The position numbers and the translations under genes were made by a program. Shown piece after piece: positions 27,901 through 35,696 of a stretch of DNA of 64,000 nt; position 1 is the stretch's first letter; every line of letters begins with the position of its first letter. The notes below the pieces were generated by a model, which ran no database searches, was not told the origin of the DNA, and saw only the letters and a list, made by a program, of their open reading frames with translations. The stretch comes from Mactra quadrangularis (taxonomy: Eukaryota; Mollusca; Bivalvia; Venerida; Mactridae): NCBI GenBank assembly GCA_025267735.1, contig CM046298.1:25303866-25367865 (forward strand), in the 5' to 3' direction.

Positions 27901-30900
27901 TATGGTGATGATGTCGTGTTTTATGGTGATGATGTCATGCTTTATGATGATGATGTCGTGCTTTATGGTGATGACGTCATGCTTAATGATGATGACGTCA
28001 TGCTTTACGGTGATGATGACGTGCTTTATGGTGATGATGTCGTGCTTTAAGGAGAGGATGTTAATTGTTATGCTTTATGGTGAACAACGTAATGTAAAAG
28101 CAGAAGAATAAAACTAGATTCAAAGTATAATTTTGTTATTGGACCTTATGTTTTCTTTAGTTTTATTCATGTTACTTGACTGTGATTCACAGGCTATCGG
28201 CGTCCCCTCAAATTTTTTAAACACTTTATATACTATATATATATATGTTTAAAATATTTTGGGGACGCCGACAGCCGGTGATGTTATTTACCAATCTTCT
28301 GAAAATCTATGCAAATTTTACTTAACGCAATCAATGGCATTTAGCTTAAAGGAGACAAGTGGTACTTATCATCTTCTTACATGATAATATTTCTGGATAC
28401 TTAAAATACTTTAGACCAATTCCCATACCCTGAACTAGTTCCCCTTACATTTTCACAATCATGTTTTGAAAAGGTGATATTGATAAGGAAAATAGCTTAT
28501 TTTCAAACGGTAAAAAGGGGATAATTACCACATACCCCTGACATTTTTCTTAAATACATGTGTGCAAAAAGGGGATAACTACTACATACCCCCTGACATT
28601 AATTGAAATATGTATGCTATTATATATAAAATATCACATCCTGCAGTACAGACGGTGATCATTGAACGGAATGTTTTCCCGAGACAAGTAATGTCAACCG
28701 AGACTTAAGCCCTCTGACTCTGCAGGATGTGATATTTATTTTATTAGCTCTATACCGAACAACAAAATTCAGGTATTATTAACAATTCAATAGGCACAAA
28801 CCGTTTGATTTTATTTGTTTTATTTCTTTTTCTTCCTGTATAAGGTCAGAAGTCGTTGCCGACTGTACATTTGACCAGTGGAATAAGAGAGGTGACAACC
28901 ATTTCATACGGATTAAACATCAATATTTACAGATCTTAAAATTATGTACATTGGTCAGTTTAAGCATGGAAGACGAAGGAGCCACCCCTGATCAAGTCAT
29001 CCAGGGCAGCTGAGAAACCTTCGTCTACATCGATGTCAGTGATGCTGGTAGGAAGTTGGTTCCATTCTCGTATTGTTTTACGATAGAAGGACTGGTGGTG
29101 GACTGTTGATTTGGCACTGAGTTGTTTGATGCGCCCACGTCCTCGTGCTCGAGAATCATTTGCTTGTATAAGTTCTCCAGGATTGATGGAGACCTACCTT
29201 TTAATGTTTGATCTTATGAAGGTACGTCAAACGATGAATTCGTCTTTGGTCTTGAAGGGGCAACCTGCCGAGATTGTTGACCATGTTTGTGACGCATCCT
29301 GGTGTCTTGTCTCGATAGTCGTTGGTCACAAACCTTGCGCCGCGTCTTTGTACCTTGTCAAGTTCATTTATATCGCATGCCATGTATGGGTCCCTAGCTG
29401 CTGTGGCGTAGTTGAGTATCGGTGCAACAAAGATGTGATATGTGCGCTCTCTGACATCTTTGGTGCAGCTGCGAAGATTGCGTCATAGAGATCCAAGTGT
29501 ACTGCTTGCCTTGGCTGCAGTTTTCTTAGCATGAATTTTCCATGTCATATCTTCGCTGAGGTCAATTCCAAGGTATTTCGCATGGTCTACAGATTCAATG
29601 AAGTGGCCATTGAGTGAGTAGGTGTGTCGTTTGCGTTTGGCTGAGTTAGTGCAGATGTTGATGACCTGGCATTTCTCAGGATGAAATTTCATTTGCCACT
29701 GATCTTTCCACTTTTCTAGGGAGTTCAAGTCTTCCTGGAGGGCTTGAGCATCTTTCTCTGACTTGATGTGCCTACATGAGAAACCATCATCGGCAAATGA
29801 TTTGCAGTCAGATATGGTGCATTCAGGTAGGTCATTGATATAGGCTAGGAAGTACAGTGTTTCATTGACTGTACCCTGGGGGACACCGGAAGTGACTTCA
29901 GTCTGTTTTGATACCTTGCCATCTAGGAGAACTCTCTGTTTTCTAAGACTTAGGAAGGATTCAACCCAACGTAGTATTTGGTCTCTAACTCCATAGTAGT
30001 TGAGCTTGTGGAGCAGCCGCTGATGGGGTACCTTATCAAAGGCCTTGGAGAAATTAAGTAGGATGACATCTACTTGATCCTTGTCTGACTTCAGTTTGCC
30101 GACTATCCCCTGGATGGTGGTGACCAACTGTGACTCGCATGACCGCCTCTTCCTTAATCCATGCTGTTGGTCGCAGAGTACTTTATTCTTATCAAAGTGT
30201 TTCATAATGTCAGAGTGGATGATGTGCTCCATAATCTTACAAGTTATCGAAGTGAGCGACACTGGTCTGTAATTTGAGGCTAGTTGTTTGTCACCTTTCT
30301 TGAAGATTGGCACAATATTTGCGTCCCTCCAATCGCTTGGAACTGTACCTGTGTCGCATGAAAATTGGAATAGTTTTGTAAGAACTGGTGAAATTTCTTG
30401 AACTGCTGTTTTTAGGATGAAAGTGGGAATAGTCTGGTCCAGATGCTTTGTATGGATTAAGGTTATGCAACAACCTTGTGATGCCCTCAGATCTAAACAT
30501 TATTCCTGGCAAAGGTGGAAAGGGCTGGGTCCTTTATTGGGAATATTGTTTAAGTTTTCTTTGGTATGAACAGACTGAAATTGCTCATTCAGGATATTCG
30601 CCCTTTTAGTTTTGTCACTCTGGACGTACCCGTTCTTGTCTATCAGCGATGAAACACCTACTTGTTCTTGTTTTCTACTTTTAATGTATGTGTAGAAACG
30701 CTTTGGGTCTTTCTTGAGGTCTCCACTTACAACATCATGTAAAAATTTTCTCTCAGACTTTCTGGTGGTGATTTGGACTTCTATTTGCAGGCTTTTGTAT
30801 CTGACCTAGTCATATTCTTTCTTAGTTTTCCTAGCTTATTTGTGGGCACGTTGCTTCCTTCGCATTAGTCTTCTCAGATTAGTATCCACCCATGCATGAG

Positions 30901-32737
30901 TCTGTCTTGTGCTGGACATCTTATTTGGCACAAATTGTTCCACTGCTGATGAAATTGCTGACTTCAGCTGGGCCCACATTTCATCAATGGTACTTGTGGT
31001 GTTGGAACAAAGTATGTCGGCAAAGTGCTTTAGATGTAGTTTAATCTCTTGTACCTTGGCTTTCTTCCAAAGGAATATTCGTGTTCGGAAAGGTTTAATG
31101 GCTGTATCTAGCAGGACGATGTCATGGTCTGCTTTAGGTCCAATTGGTGTTGTGGCTTGCATTTAATTTTCAAAGTTGGATTTGACATACATATTAGGTC
31201 TAGTGTGTTGTTGCTTGTTGTCTGGAAGGAAAATTGACGATTTGTTCTAAATTTATGTCTGCCGTTATGTCGAGAAAAGTTTCACTTATTCTGTGGGGGT
31301 AATGATTTTCTATGATGGTATTATCCTCCCAGTTGACATCAGGTAAATTGAGGTCACCAGCTATGATATAATCGTTTATGTTTATTTTTCAATTTACTGA
31401 ATTCGCGCTTAACAGTGTCACAGTAACTTTCACTTGTCTTGTCTGGTGGTCTGTAAAAGGCAGCTAGTAAAAGTTGTTTCTTTCTTATTTTGAGTGTATC
31501 AGAAATAAGGTCTATATCACTACTGATTTCAATGTACTGGATGTCAAGATCTTTTTAAATAGCAATCAATACTCCTCCATATGATTGTGATGGTCAGTCA
31601 GCCCGATACACATTATAGCCAAGCTGAGGGTTGCTTCTGATTTTGAAGACATTTAATGATTACACCGTTAAGATTTTTTTTTGTTTCGTAAAAAGCAAGC
31701 GTCTGCGCAACGGGGGTCGCTCAAATTGAATGGCTAAAAACTGGGATCAGGTTATTAGCAAACTCCAACGCAGTATTCTCCCATCGTTTTCATCGGGCAG
31801 ATAGGTGATGTCAAGTGGGTCGGTAGGTAATTCCAGAGGGTGACATTACGGATTGTCACCCGATGACGTTATTTATTTAATAATATTTTATTGAATATGA
31901 CGTTACATTAGGCTATATATAGTGAACAGATCACGTGAGGTAAAATAAAAGGACATAAGTAACAGATAACTCCATCTAGTACTAAAACAATGTTTTTTAT
32001 TGGACAAATCCTGTTTTCTCAACAAATTCAGATTTACCCGTGAAAAAAAGAAACGATGTGCCTTCTGAGCCATTCTAAAATAAGCACTACTTAGTTTATC
32101 AACTTATGATTTAAACTTTTTGATGGTGGCTGAATTACGCCATGTTGCACTATCGTCCCGCGGGACGCCACACGAAAACACGGCAGTACGACAAAATGGT
32201 ATTTTACTGTTCTAGGTGTGGTGGGTTTGATTCCTAAGTAGGGCATACTTTCGTGAAGTTTGATAAGGATTCTCCCTCCTACCACTGTTTCTTAATGATG
32301 TAGATCTAGGTTAGTCACAATCTAGTAGGTTAGGTAAGTCATAGACTGGAATCTATGTGCCAAGTAACTGTTTATCAGTTTAATCCAGAGTTTTAGCCTT
32401 TCCAGGAATAGTGAGTAGGTTGACTGACCGCCGTTACATGACCCATACAATGTGTTGCTACGGCGTTCAATCCAACAAAACAAAACAAACAAACAAGGTA
32501 AATGAATAGTGATGTTAACTTAACGAACAATGTTTGATATGCACCAGATAAGTTAGATATCGTATCACTAAATTTATCTAAGGGTATGAGATACTTGATA
32601 TTGAAAGGAGTCAGAATCGTAGTGTTCAAATAGCTTAAATACCACCAATGTACCATATCGCAACTAAACAAAATATTTAAAAAATAAATATGAAGTAGGA
32701 ATTATTCTGTGACACTTACCTTAAGTAAGGAAGACAT
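888..32737 (-). CDS. Secreted IgGFc-binding-protein-domain protein, 11 exons found, 3' end outside window
   Basis: This is a split gene read from 32737 downwards. The coding exons are 32720-32737, 26116-26170, 25137-25274, 23675-23772, 19261-19437, 15506-15669, 14333-14534, 13749-13849, 11934-12128, 10342-10558 and 888-995. Each has AG/GT borders, and the phases agree at every junction except exon 4 to exon 5. The predicted protein begins MSSLLKVPVIVCLLCLVSIT, a clear signal peptide. Exons 3-5 encode an unassigned N-terminal region. Exons 6-11 match the N-terminal IgGFc-binding domain (Pfam PF17517 type). Landmarks in order are NMGRTFHVAF, GVRVISRESG, LGTSYQG, ELLIIATKDDTDVTI, DEKVGVIFGA, QLTPIDRFDDYFVVS and DPSLLQIPSVAQW. 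Family members are secreted, often with mucin or VWD regions further on. No stop is reached here. Expression and binding partner are unknown. Confidence 0.82.
996..2190. other. Intron sequence with recurrent TGTAAC-type words
   Basis: No exon was seen. Words such as CCTTTATGTAACA and GTTACACCAAGGA recur here and again at 4600-5340 in both orientations, suggesting decayed copies of one small repeat family. Confidence 0.4.
2190..4130. repeat. Degenerate 33-37-bp tandem array
   Basis: A unit reading roughly GTCTAGATGCCAACCGATTT followed by TGTCTATTTGTAGA recurs dozens of times with many substitutions and small length changes. A stretch at about 3535-3720 lacks the unit and looks like an insertion inside the array. 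It lies in the 9.3-kb intron. The heavy divergence points to an old minisatellite. Confidence 0.8.
4495..4885. repeat. Diverged tandem duplication of about 190 bp
   Basis: Two neighbouring segments share TTTTCAGTCTGCAATAT / TTTTCAGTCAGCAATAT, TTCTTTCATGTAACAAA and AACTTTTATCTGAAG in the same order. The first copy is about 4500-4690 and the second about 4700-4880. Confidence 0.7.
4886..5686. other. Intron sequence, nothing further recognised
   Basis: The sequence is AT-rich, with more TGTAAC and GTTACATGAAGG words, and no exon or bounded element. Confidence 0.4.
5687..5765 (+). repeat. Exact 40-bp tandem duplication
   Basis: The unit beginning GGTGAACAATGTTTATC at 5687 is repeated without change from 5727. 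The identity contrasts with the decayed repeats around it, so the duplication is recent. Confidence 0.9.
5990..9086. mobile_element. 3.1-kb element with ~650-bp inverted repeats bounded by TTAA
   Basis: The arm at 5994-6642 is the reverse complement of 8436-9082 with only scattered changes. The outer ends read GGTGGTATGGTACATCTGAC and its complement. Both are flanked by TTAA (5990-5993 and 9083-9086), as expected for piggyBac-type target duplication. The middle (6643-8435) has no recognisable transposase, so this would be a non-autonomous or foldback element. A second, weaker copy of an arm segment lies at 7085-7160. Confidence 0.8.
9087..10341. other. Intron sequence with a MITE fragment
   Basis: At 10215-10285 a segment (GTAGTTTCAAAATGGCGC, GAATGGCCGAGGAGGTCC) matches the right half of the palindromic MITE at 38949-39260. 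The rest is unassigned AT-rich intron. Confidence 0.55.
10342..10558 (-). CDS. Exon 10: C-terminal part of the IgGFc-binding-type domain
   Basis: The 217-nt exon (acceptor ATGTTTCAG, donor GTAAGAA) encodes LTPIDRFDDYFVVS, then GQFVINTDDPSDTFVVVD, then FGQDIGYFFHAP. This corresponds to the family's 'lPPvstWGkeFvv' strand and a following beta-rich segment. It leaves one base that completes a glycine codon with exon 11. Confidence 0.86.
11272..11568. mobile_element. MITE of the GGCGGATC family
   Basis: The ends read GAGGCGGATCTAGC and CTGGATCCACCCCTG, an imperfect terminal inverted repeat. C- and G-rich runs sit just inside the ends. Related sequence occurs at 38100-38360, 44325-44450 and 55804-56288. 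It lies in the intron between exons 9 and 10. Confidence 0.7.
11934..12128 (-). CDS. Exon 9: IgGFc-binding-type domain
   Basis: The 195-nt phase-0 exon (acceptor CTTTTTAG, donor GTAAAG) encodes VTLEEGEVFHIYCDSACKEI, then DEKVGVIFGAQDE, ending GDVMTQ. It corresponds to the family's beta strand plus the 'SDKPVAVFSG'-type segment. Confidence 0.87.
12234..12594 (+). mobile_element. About 360-bp MITE with GTCAGTTAT ends
   Basis: The terminal inverted repeats are TTTAGTCAGTTATTCCCC and GGGGAAGATAACTGACAAAA. A second copy in the opposite orientation is at 34461-34790. They share internal segments such as TAGGTTGGTCCAATTAGAT (diverged in the other copy). There is no coding capacity. Confidence 0.75.
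12595..13748. other. Intron between exons 8 and 9, unassigned part
   Basis: No exon, array or bounded element could be supported beyond the two flanking exons. Confidence 0.4.
13749..13849 (-). CDS. Exon 8: IgGFc-binding-type domain
   Basis: The 101-nt exon (acceptor TTTATTATAG, donor GTATGT) encodes ADGDDKGELLIIATKDDTDV and then TITYNGYNTAALN. The I-I-A-T-x-D-D-T-x-V-T-I run is the most recognisable motif of the family. Confidence 0.88.
14333..14534 (-). CDS. Exon 7: IgGFc-binding-type domain, central part
   Basis: The 202-nt exon encodes IEIVIDDARAQ, GVRVISRESGSGSSYVAIPD and LGTSYQGLTL, matching the family pattern of a serine-rich strand, then a LP/IPD turn, then LGxxY. The donor is GTGAGT. 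Its acceptor, TTTTTATTAG, is part of the adjoining 23-bp tandem array, so the first four exon bases are also repeat bases. Confidence 0.87.
14531..15125. repeat. 23-bp tandem array that includes the exon 7 splice acceptor
   Basis: The consensus plus-strand unit is CAATCTTATAGAAAGAAA followed by TAGTG. About a dozen near-identical units lie at 14531-14810 and degenerate ones up to 15125. The first unit (14531-14553) is itself the polypyrimidine tract, AG and first four bases of exon 7 read on the minus strand. Confidence 0.88.
15506..15669 (-). CDS. Exon 6: start of the IgGFc-binding-type domain
   Basis: The 164-nt exon (acceptor TATATTTAG, donor GTGAGT) encodes LTNMGRTFHVAFTEQ, then LRIQIVTASLGTVVTV. 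This is the usual opening of the domain: a G-x-x-F-x-V-x-F strand followed by a hydrophobic strand. It ends in phase 0 after RRDRM. Confidence 0.85.
15915..16170 (+). mobile_element. tRNA-derived SINE, family A
   Basis: It has a B-box-like GGTTTGATTCG, then GGGCATACTTTCGT, TTCTCCCTCCTACCA and a tail CAATGTGTTGTTACAGCG. The same order is seen in the other family A copies in this window. Confidence 0.75.
16555..16740 (-). mobile_element. tRNA-derived SINE, family B
   Basis: On the minus strand a tRNA-like head (GTGGCGTAGTGGCATATC, then GCGGGTTTGAGCCCTG) is followed by GGCCTCATGGTAGGGTGAGT. The body matches the copies at 59735-60025 and 60555-60830, so this is a SINE rather than a functional tRNA gene. 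Confidence 0.7.
16741..17389. other. Intron sequence, unassigned
   Basis: No exon or bounded element was recognised. The stretch around 16850-17050 is less AT-rich than its surroundings but has no supported reading frame. Confidence 0.35.
17390..17895 (+). repeat. About 190-bp unit repeated two to three times
   Basis: Units share GTGACAGTGA, TTGATTAAAGCGCATA, CACAG then TCCTTTGTTTACTT, AAGCGACGCCA and GTGGATGTGATTTTCA in the same order. They start near 17410 and 17595, with a partial third near 17798. Confidence 0.7.
18246..18324. mobile_element. 79-bp palindromic MITE with 9-bp target duplication
   Basis: The arms read CATTCTCGTTCCCAGAG and the reverse complement, with an inner CTAGCTAG core, so the element folds end to end. 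The flanks are CATTGGAAC and CATTGGCAC, an 8-of-9 match. A second copy is at 58466-58545. Confidence 0.85.
18885..19205 (+). mobile_element. tRNA-derived SINE, family A, nearly complete
   Basis: The tRNA-like head (GCGTTAGCCTGTAAAGCACG, then GGGATCGATTCCCAG) is followed by the family body (GGAGCTTGGTCATGAAAT, CTCCCTCCTACCA) and a tail GCGTTAAACCCAACAAAC with repeated CAAA. It sits about 55 bases beyond the exon 5 donor, inside the following intron. Confidence 0.82.
19261..19437 (-). CDS. Exon 5: N-terminal extracellular region
   Basis: The 177-nt exon (acceptor TCTGGCAG, donor GTAAGTTG) encodes IDVFFRPYDDLSVTQFF, then QVKFFAISADN, then IKFRLTYQEGEKDS. Only one frame is open (phase 1 entry), and it joins exon 6 exactly. 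No family is recognised for this segment. Confidence 0.78.
19438..20296. other. Intron sequence, unassigned; the missing exon may lie in 19438-23674
   Basis: The sequence is AT-rich. A short duplicated phrase (CCTAAGAAATTATA, ACCTGTTGACAACGAAATG) occurs at 20110-20215. No phase-compatible exon between exons 4 and 5 could be supported here. Confidence 0.35.
20297..22690. repeat. 16-bp minisatellite with higher-order duplication
   Basis: The unit TACATGTATTGTAGTG is repeated about 150 times over 2.4 kb. Variants include short TATTGTAG units, TTAATG, TACATTTA and ATAGTG. Distinctive variant runs recur about 1.02-1.04 kb apart (for example AGCGTACATG at 21231 and 22275). A segment of roughly 1 kb has therefore been duplicated as a block. 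It lies in the intron between exons 4 and 5. The long open frames inside are a by-product of a 16-bp repeat with few stop words. Confidence 0.95.
22691..23674. other. Intron sequence with an inverted-repeat segment
   Basis: AAAGTTCAGCTATACAG at 22891 and ATAGCTGAACTTTACTG at 23041 form short inverted ends of a segment of about 165 bp. No exon was found that resolves the exon 4-5 phase conflict. Confidence 0.45.
23675..23772 (-). CDS. Exon 4: N-terminal extracellular region with two cysteines
   Basis: The 98-nt exon (acceptor CTCTTTCAG, weaker donor GTAATT) encodes VNDAGCTSS and then IYTLSFNEGVCGSND. The spacing of the two cysteines resembles one half of a ZP-N-like fold, a weak impression only. 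It ends in phase 0, whereas exon 5 needs one carried base, so at least one exon between them is unresolved. Confidence 0.7.
23773..25136. other. Intron between exons 3 and 4, unassigned
   Basis: Apart from the flanking exons nothing could be assigned. Short open frames at 23915-24188 on both strands have no recognisable domain. Confidence 0.35.
25137..25274 (-). CDS. Exon 3: N-terminal extracellular region
   Basis: The 138-nt exon (acceptor TTTTAG, donor GTAAGTT) encodes AAIGRLWCF, then QYAVRVKVND, then IQAYVDDSDPATLEQ. The alternating beta-strand-like pattern recalls small extracellular sandwich domains, but I do not recognise a specific family. It leaves phase 1. Confidence 0.78.
25300..25430. 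mobile_element. About 130-bp palindromic MITE
   Basis: The outer arms are ATCACAGGAGCTTGACATT and AATG/TGTCAAACTCCTGCGTTAT. The inner arms GTAGTTTGAGAAATTCCTCC and its complement meet at an ACTAGT centre. It sits about 25 bases from the exon 3 acceptor, inside the preceding intron. Confidence 0.75.
25431..26115. other. Intron between exons 2 and 3, unassigned part
   Basis: No repeat or exon was recognised. Confidence 0.35.
26116..26170 (-). CDS. Exon 2: hydrophobic core of the signal peptide
   Basis: The 55-nt exon lies between a TTTGTAG acceptor and a GTAAGTAA donor. It encodes VPVIVCLLCLVSITGVYSG, a typical hydrophobic core with small residues suited to signal peptidase cleavage. It leaves phase 1, which exon 3 accepts. 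Confidence 0.82.
26262..28085. repeat. 21-bp minisatellite in intron 1
   Basis: The unit TTTTATGGTGATGATGTCGTG is repeated about 85 times, nearly perfect at 27300-27610 and more varied at the edges. Because 21 is divisible by three, long plus-strand frames stay open and would give seven-residue repeats (FYGDDVV or FMVMMSC), with no start or splice context. Many units contain TGACGTCA or TGATGTCA words. Confidence 0.95.
28187..28281. mobile_element. 95-bp palindromic element
   Basis: GGCTATCGGCGTCCCC and GGGGACGCCGACAGCC form the arms, extended inward by TTTTTTAAAC and GTTTAAAATA around a TATATATATA centre. Confidence 0.75.
28500..28600. repeat. Pair of ~35-bp direct repeats, 63 bp apart
   Basis: AAAAAGGGGATAA-TACCACATACCCCTGACAT occurs at about 28503 and again, slightly changed, at about 28566. 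Confidence 0.7.
28629..28737. mobile_element. 109-bp MITE with 17-bp terminal inverted repeats
   Basis: AATATCACATCCTGCAG at the left end is matched exactly by CTGCAGGATGTGATATT at the right end. The short interior is unrelated to the ends. Confidence 0.75.
28960..31665 (-). pseudogene. Degenerate CR1/L2-type LINE (endonuclease and reverse transcriptase)
   Basis: Read on the minus strand, the order is an endonuclease part (GDLNLPDVNWEDN near 31350), a linker (about 30836-31162), reverse transcriptase (29483-30313) and a thumb and tail (29201-29383). It ends in ALDDLIRGGSFVFHA and a stop at 28960-28962. RT motifs include YRPVSLTSITCKIMEHII, FSKAFDKVPHQRLLHKL, SGVPQGTV and FADDG. The catalytic aspartate of motif A is replaced (LLNFSKAFD), the motif after PQGTV is scrambled, and several frameshifts break the frame, so it is dead. 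The 5' end is truncated. It lies in intron 1 in the same orientation as the host gene. Confidence 0.9.
31666..32204. other. Intron 1 sequence, unassigned
   Basis: A small perfect hairpin (GGGTGACATTACGGATTGTCACCC) lies at about 31838-31861. No exon was seen. Confidence 0.4.
32205..32490 (+). mobile_element. tRNA-derived SINE, family A
   Basis: It has GGTGGGTTTGATTCCTAAG, GGGCATACTTTCGTGAAG, TTCTCCCTCCTACCACTG and the tail GCTACGGCGTTCAATCCAAC followed by AAAC repeats. It lies about 230 bases past the exon 1 donor. Confidence 0.8.
32720..32737 (-). CDS. Exon 1: start codon and first six residues
   Basis: The ATG at 32735-32737 opens six codons (MSSLLK). They end at a consensus donor, AAG followed by GTAAGTG. 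Spliced to exon 2 in phase 0 they complete a hydrophobic signal peptide, and this supports the start choice. The 5' UTR continues upstream, but its start is not resolved. Confidence 0.8.
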
Positions 32738-34460
32738 TTTGTCTCCTAAAATCCGAAATATAACTAAAATCCAAATCTTGATAGTGATGTTTTACAACAA
32801 TGATTACCTAAATTGCGACAAGCTCATTCATCCGAAACGTTTATAACTAACCGAAAATCATTCATCTGAGAAAATAACGTTGAAAATATCGCCTAGCATA
32901 ACGACAGTATTTTTTTTTAATTTGAACTTACTTTATTTCTGTACATTATTTTTTATGCAATAACACCATACTTTCAACGGCCAGCGAAGGTTTGAGATTA
33001 TTAATTGGTATAGTGAAGGAACTGTTGAAGAGAAAGGATATGTATAGTAGATAAATCTAGAAAAGTGTTTAAAATTTGAGATGGTCGTTATATGGTGGTC
33101 ATGATACATAAGGTGATTGCTATACAGGTTTTATTGTATATTTTGTACTCAGTCAGTTGTATCGACTAGGCGTATTCAACTTTTACATTCATGCTTCGAT
33201 ACGCTCCAATGTTCAATTATTTTCATGGGCGGCTATATAAATAAAAAGGGTTAAGGGTTCAAAAAGATATTTCAGGGGTAGGACCATTTTTCGTAAAATA
33301 CAGCTAGTAAACATCCAATCTCCGTAAACAGATATCCTGTAGAGCGTTGTCGTACAGGATCTCTACTGTCTCCGTCGAAGGTCACGTCAAGATGAACTTT
33401 GTGCCGACCAATCAATGCGTAGCTTTCATCTAGACGGAAACACTATTAATCACATTTTGATTTCGTAATTTCTATTTTTAGACCAAGGTTTGCATGCTAA
33501 TTTAACAGCGGTATTATTCACAGACTGCGATTGGGCGGCTCATTTCAAATTGCGTGACGAAGGCGATGTAAACAAGTTACGTATCATAACAATTTCGTCA
33601 TGAATATTATGATGAGAAATTTCACCTGAACGTGACCTTCGTTTGAAAAAGTCCAGATCTAAATTAGCGAGTAGGCGAGCGGAAAATTTTAGATCGGGTT
33701 TTAATCAGATTGGTAAACATCGGGATATTCAGTAAAATAACATCAAAATGAAATCTACTAGCCCTAAAATTATAAAATCACTTGCAAAATGTATTTACTT
33801 TACTAACTTACAAAGAGAAAAACGCAATTGTTATTTATCTTGTTGACTATAATTCATGGCAATCACCTTTCTCCTTTATTTTGACATGCGTATGTGTCTT
33901 TTCCCTTTCTCCCCTCCCATTATTATGCGTGTTTGTCTGTTTCTTTCTTTTTTCAAACTGTATATATTGTATTAGCAAAAAAAACTATAAAGTTTGTGCT
34001 AAATAAGATATTGAACTTAAATTTAAACATGGGGCTCAGACATCGTGACATGATTTTATAAGCAAATATCAAAAACAAACTCCGCCAAGATAGTTTTTTC
34101 TTTCATTCTATATCATTTAATGGGATAAGTTGAAGTGCCCTCTCGTTCTAATAAGTAACTAATATATAAAATTAGAAAAAAATATTTCACGCAAAGGAAA
34201 TGGCGTGTAAATTTATCTTAAGTTTCCACGCGCCGATTGAGTGATCACCTTTATCATGAAATTACATACTAACACTTATAATCGTAATTTTTAGTTTTTG
34301 CTCAGCTTCACCTCACATTGATATTTTTTGGGGTAATTTTGGGCGATTTTCAAATGTTTGTGAAATAAACCATGACGAGTATGCATCGGTGAATCCATTA
34401 AAAAGAAGTAGATCTAATGAATCAGAGGGCGTTTCCATGCAGTGTCTACAATGTGAAATA
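32738..34460. other. 5' flank of the split gene; promoter not resolved
   Basis: This stretch holds the upstream region of the minus-strand gene. It is AT-rich with no clear TATA or initiator that I could defend. Short open frames (33782-34006) show no domain. Confidence 0.35.
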
Positions 34461-34790
34461 TTTGTCAGTTATCTTTCCTTGATAAAGTCTGTAGAATTTC
34501 GATTGAAAATATGTCCTATTAGCTAGAATCCTCAGATTTTATCATTGTAGTGCTATGTAAGGATAATAAAATACTTCATCAAATATTGTGATTCATGTAG
34601 GTATGAGCAAGTGGGATGGAATTTAGATAGTTCTTCACCCAACCAATACTTTGCTTAATTTTCAAACAAATTAAAAAATGTACAATTTTATTTATGATTG
34701 ATTGAGAGAAATTGGCATTGTACAATCCGAGTGGTCCGATTAATTGGTCCTACCTGTTCGAATAGTATACAAGGGAACTAACTGACAAAT
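34461..34790 (-). mobile_element. Second copy of the GTCAGTTAT-ended MITE
   Basis: The ends are TTTGTCAGTTATCTTTCCTTG and CAAGGGAACTAACTGACAAA. Reverse-complemented it follows the copy at 12234-12594, including the segment GGTAGGACCAATTAATCGG. Confidence 0.72.
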
Positions 34791-34939
34791 GCATTGGAAG
34801 GGTCCAACAAATATTTTAAATAAATAAACATGGGTTGACTTCAGTAGACATTTAATTGCAAAGAAATGTATCTAAGTGACTATTCGACCCGACACAAAAA
34901 TGGGTAGTAGTCATTGTCGTGTGGTAACAAGGTTGTACT

Positions 34940-35110
34940 GTTAATCATTGGAATAAGGATAGCCAGCTAGCTCCGCGTTAGTTCGAATCCGATCCACAAC
35001 CTACCCCGTTGTTATACCTTGTACAAGAAACTTTATTACATGTATATAAGCTCTGTACTAAGGGAAGGGGACAGGAAGCGAACTCGAAAGTGACTAATTT
35101 AAGTTTAAGA
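34940..35110 (+). mobile_element. tRNA-derived SINE, family C
   Basis: GGATAGCCAGCTAGCTCCGC, GTTAGTTCGAATCC (B-box-like), CCCGTTGTTATACC, AAGAAACTTTATTAC and ACTCGAAAGTGACTAATTT follow the same order as the copy at 55640-56310. The latter is split by a MITE, and this copy serves as its unoccupied comparison. Confidence 0.65.
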
Positions 35111-35690
35111 ACTTGTTTTATAACCTCGAAATTAAGATTAATTGGTATAAACAAACATTGATATTTTTATAAACTATAATTCGGACACACCATATCAATC
35201 GTGAATGACAAAGGTTCTAATTTAACCACAATGTCGATTCGCTACGATTCGATATTTTTCTTTCGAGTCGATTGCATGCTTTTGATTCGATTCATTTGCT
35301 ATATAGTTTATATCAAATATTTTTTCCACATCAATACATTTAAATTACGAAATTTTCCAAAGGGAAGTAACTGCATCCTTAAACTAATTGTAAATATTTC
35401 TTATGGAGTTAACTACCTTTGGCTGATTGCAATATAATGAAAGACTCACAGTAAATGCCTACTTTCAGGACCAATAATATTGATGGGTTTTATAAAGCGG
35501 AATTGTCTTTATTCATATATTGTCCTTTTTCATCTTAAATTAGCACTTGAAACTTAAGATCGCTAAAAAATCGAATGGATTTGCAACAATAAATGTGGTC
35601 TCCGATATTCTTGAAATTTACTGTTTCACTAAGTTAAACAAAAAATATATCAGTAATACATGATCGAAAAGAATATATAAGAAAAGAATA
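35111..35690. other. Intergenic, unassigned
   Basis: The sequence is AT-rich, and no gene or bounded element was recognised. Confidence 0.35.
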
Positions 35691-35696
35691 ACCTAT

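Noticed and set aside
26460..28111. Open frames of 286 and 342 codons with FYGDDV or FMVMMSC repeats
   Set aside because: They are products of the 21-bp minisatellite. Long frames are open in parallel, and no gene features surround them.
29111..29488. 125-codon plus-strand frame
   Set aside because: It is the antisense shadow of the LINE reverse transcriptase at 28960-31665.
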